Assembly: GCA_013400975.1 (NCBI GenBank)
Contig: WBMZ01006400.1
Span: 434,001-498,000 of the forward strand
Reading direction: 5' to 3'
Length of the DNA stretch: 64,000 bases
Origin: Atrichornis clamosus
Taxonomy: Eukaryota; Chordata; Aves; Passeriformes; Menuridae
The notes beneath the pieces were generated by a model, which had not been told where the DNA came from, made no database searches, and saw only the letters and a list, made by a program, of their open reading frames with translations. The position numbers and the translations under genes were made by a program. Shown here piece after piece: positions 63,601 to 64,000 of the stretch; position 1 is the stretch's first letter; each line of letters opens with the position of its first letter.

Positions 63601-64000
63601 GTTTAGTGGCAACAGCAGAGGCATATTTTTATGGACAGTAGAGTAAAAGTCCTCCTGTTCCTGAAAAGGCTATTGGGAAACAGCTGGCAGTCACTGCCTG
63701 TTGAGAAGTGCAGGTACTGGAATGGAGTGTAAAACATACCTGTCACTCTCACACTAGCCAGGGTGGACACAAGCACCAGGCACTGTACAATTTTCTAGGC
63801 ATTAATCACATCTTCCAAGAAAACTTTAGAAGCTGAGTCACAAAATAATCAATTCCCACTAAAATAGAATGGAAGTGGGTCTGGTTGGTTATTTTTTCGG
63901 AGGTGGGTTGGAAGGGAATGGGAAGGAGCCATTCTAAAAATCCCGATTCCTTTGAGACACAAAGGTCAGCTGCTCACCCAGACTATCTAAAGCTCAAAGC

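Larger units (their letters stand above)
55698..64000. other. AT-rich non-coding DNA
   Basis: No gene or recognisable transposon. Contains poly(T) at 59218-59229, the purine tract at 60550-60600, a 15-bp duplication at 57699-57736, a small hairpin at 60325-60350 and a conserved-looking block near 61040-61260. Open frames such as 58625-58996 (plus) show no domain and look fortuitous. Confidence 0.55.

Noticed and set aside
1..64000. CRISPR arrays, prokaryotic operons, phage or plasmid features
   Set aside because: No regularly spaced direct repeats, no ribosome binding sites ahead of long frames, and vertebrate CR1 and LTR elements throughout. Nothing prokaryotic is present.

Overview
This is eukaryotic, non-coding-dominated DNA, almost certainly from a bird. 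Two things show it. There are five 3'-anchored CR1 LINE fragments, several ending in the avian-type ATTCTATG tail. There is also an LTR at 7715-8279 that closely resembles the ERVL-type LTRs abundant in songbirds and other Neoaves. The sequence is AT-rich, with long intronic or intergenic stretches and sparse repeats, as expected of an avian macrochromosome. Nothing suggests bacterial, phage or plasmid DNA: there are no operons, no CRISPR array, no ribosomal or transfer RNA gene, and no long open reading frame (the longest is 172 codons, in a CpG-rich tract).

Layout. 1-7714 is AT-rich single-copy DNA. 7715-8279 is a solo LTR. 8280-14082 is single-copy DNA with a possible very old repeat near 12.2-12.4 kb. 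14083-14385 is a CR1 copy. 20353-20452 is a truncated CR1 joined to an unexplained 500-bp moderately GC-rich block, followed by a CpG island at about 21236-21670, the best promoter candidate in the window. 22-45 kb is mostly plain AT-rich DNA with some conserved-looking blocks and a weaker CpG cluster at 43.07-43.19 kb. 45064-45170, 47527-47625 and 54831-55697 are CR1 fragments. 55.7-64 kb is AT-rich DNA with low-complexity tracts.

Coding content. No complete gene can be read. On the minus strand a few short open segments are bounded by good splice signals and read like protein. Three of them (35108-35241, 14883-14950, 6666-6719) are phase-compatible with one another in that order. The last ends in a stop codon with an ATTAAA hexamer 64 bases downstream. 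They could be the 3' exons of a minus-strand gene with large introns, but I do not recognise the protein, and 64 kb of AT-rich DNA will produce such look-alikes by chance. They are low-confidence entries.

I found no convincing novel biological system. The items most worth checking are the candidate exon chain, the orphan CpG island, the LTR without a target-site duplication, and a perfect 34-bp tandem duplication at 49107-49174.
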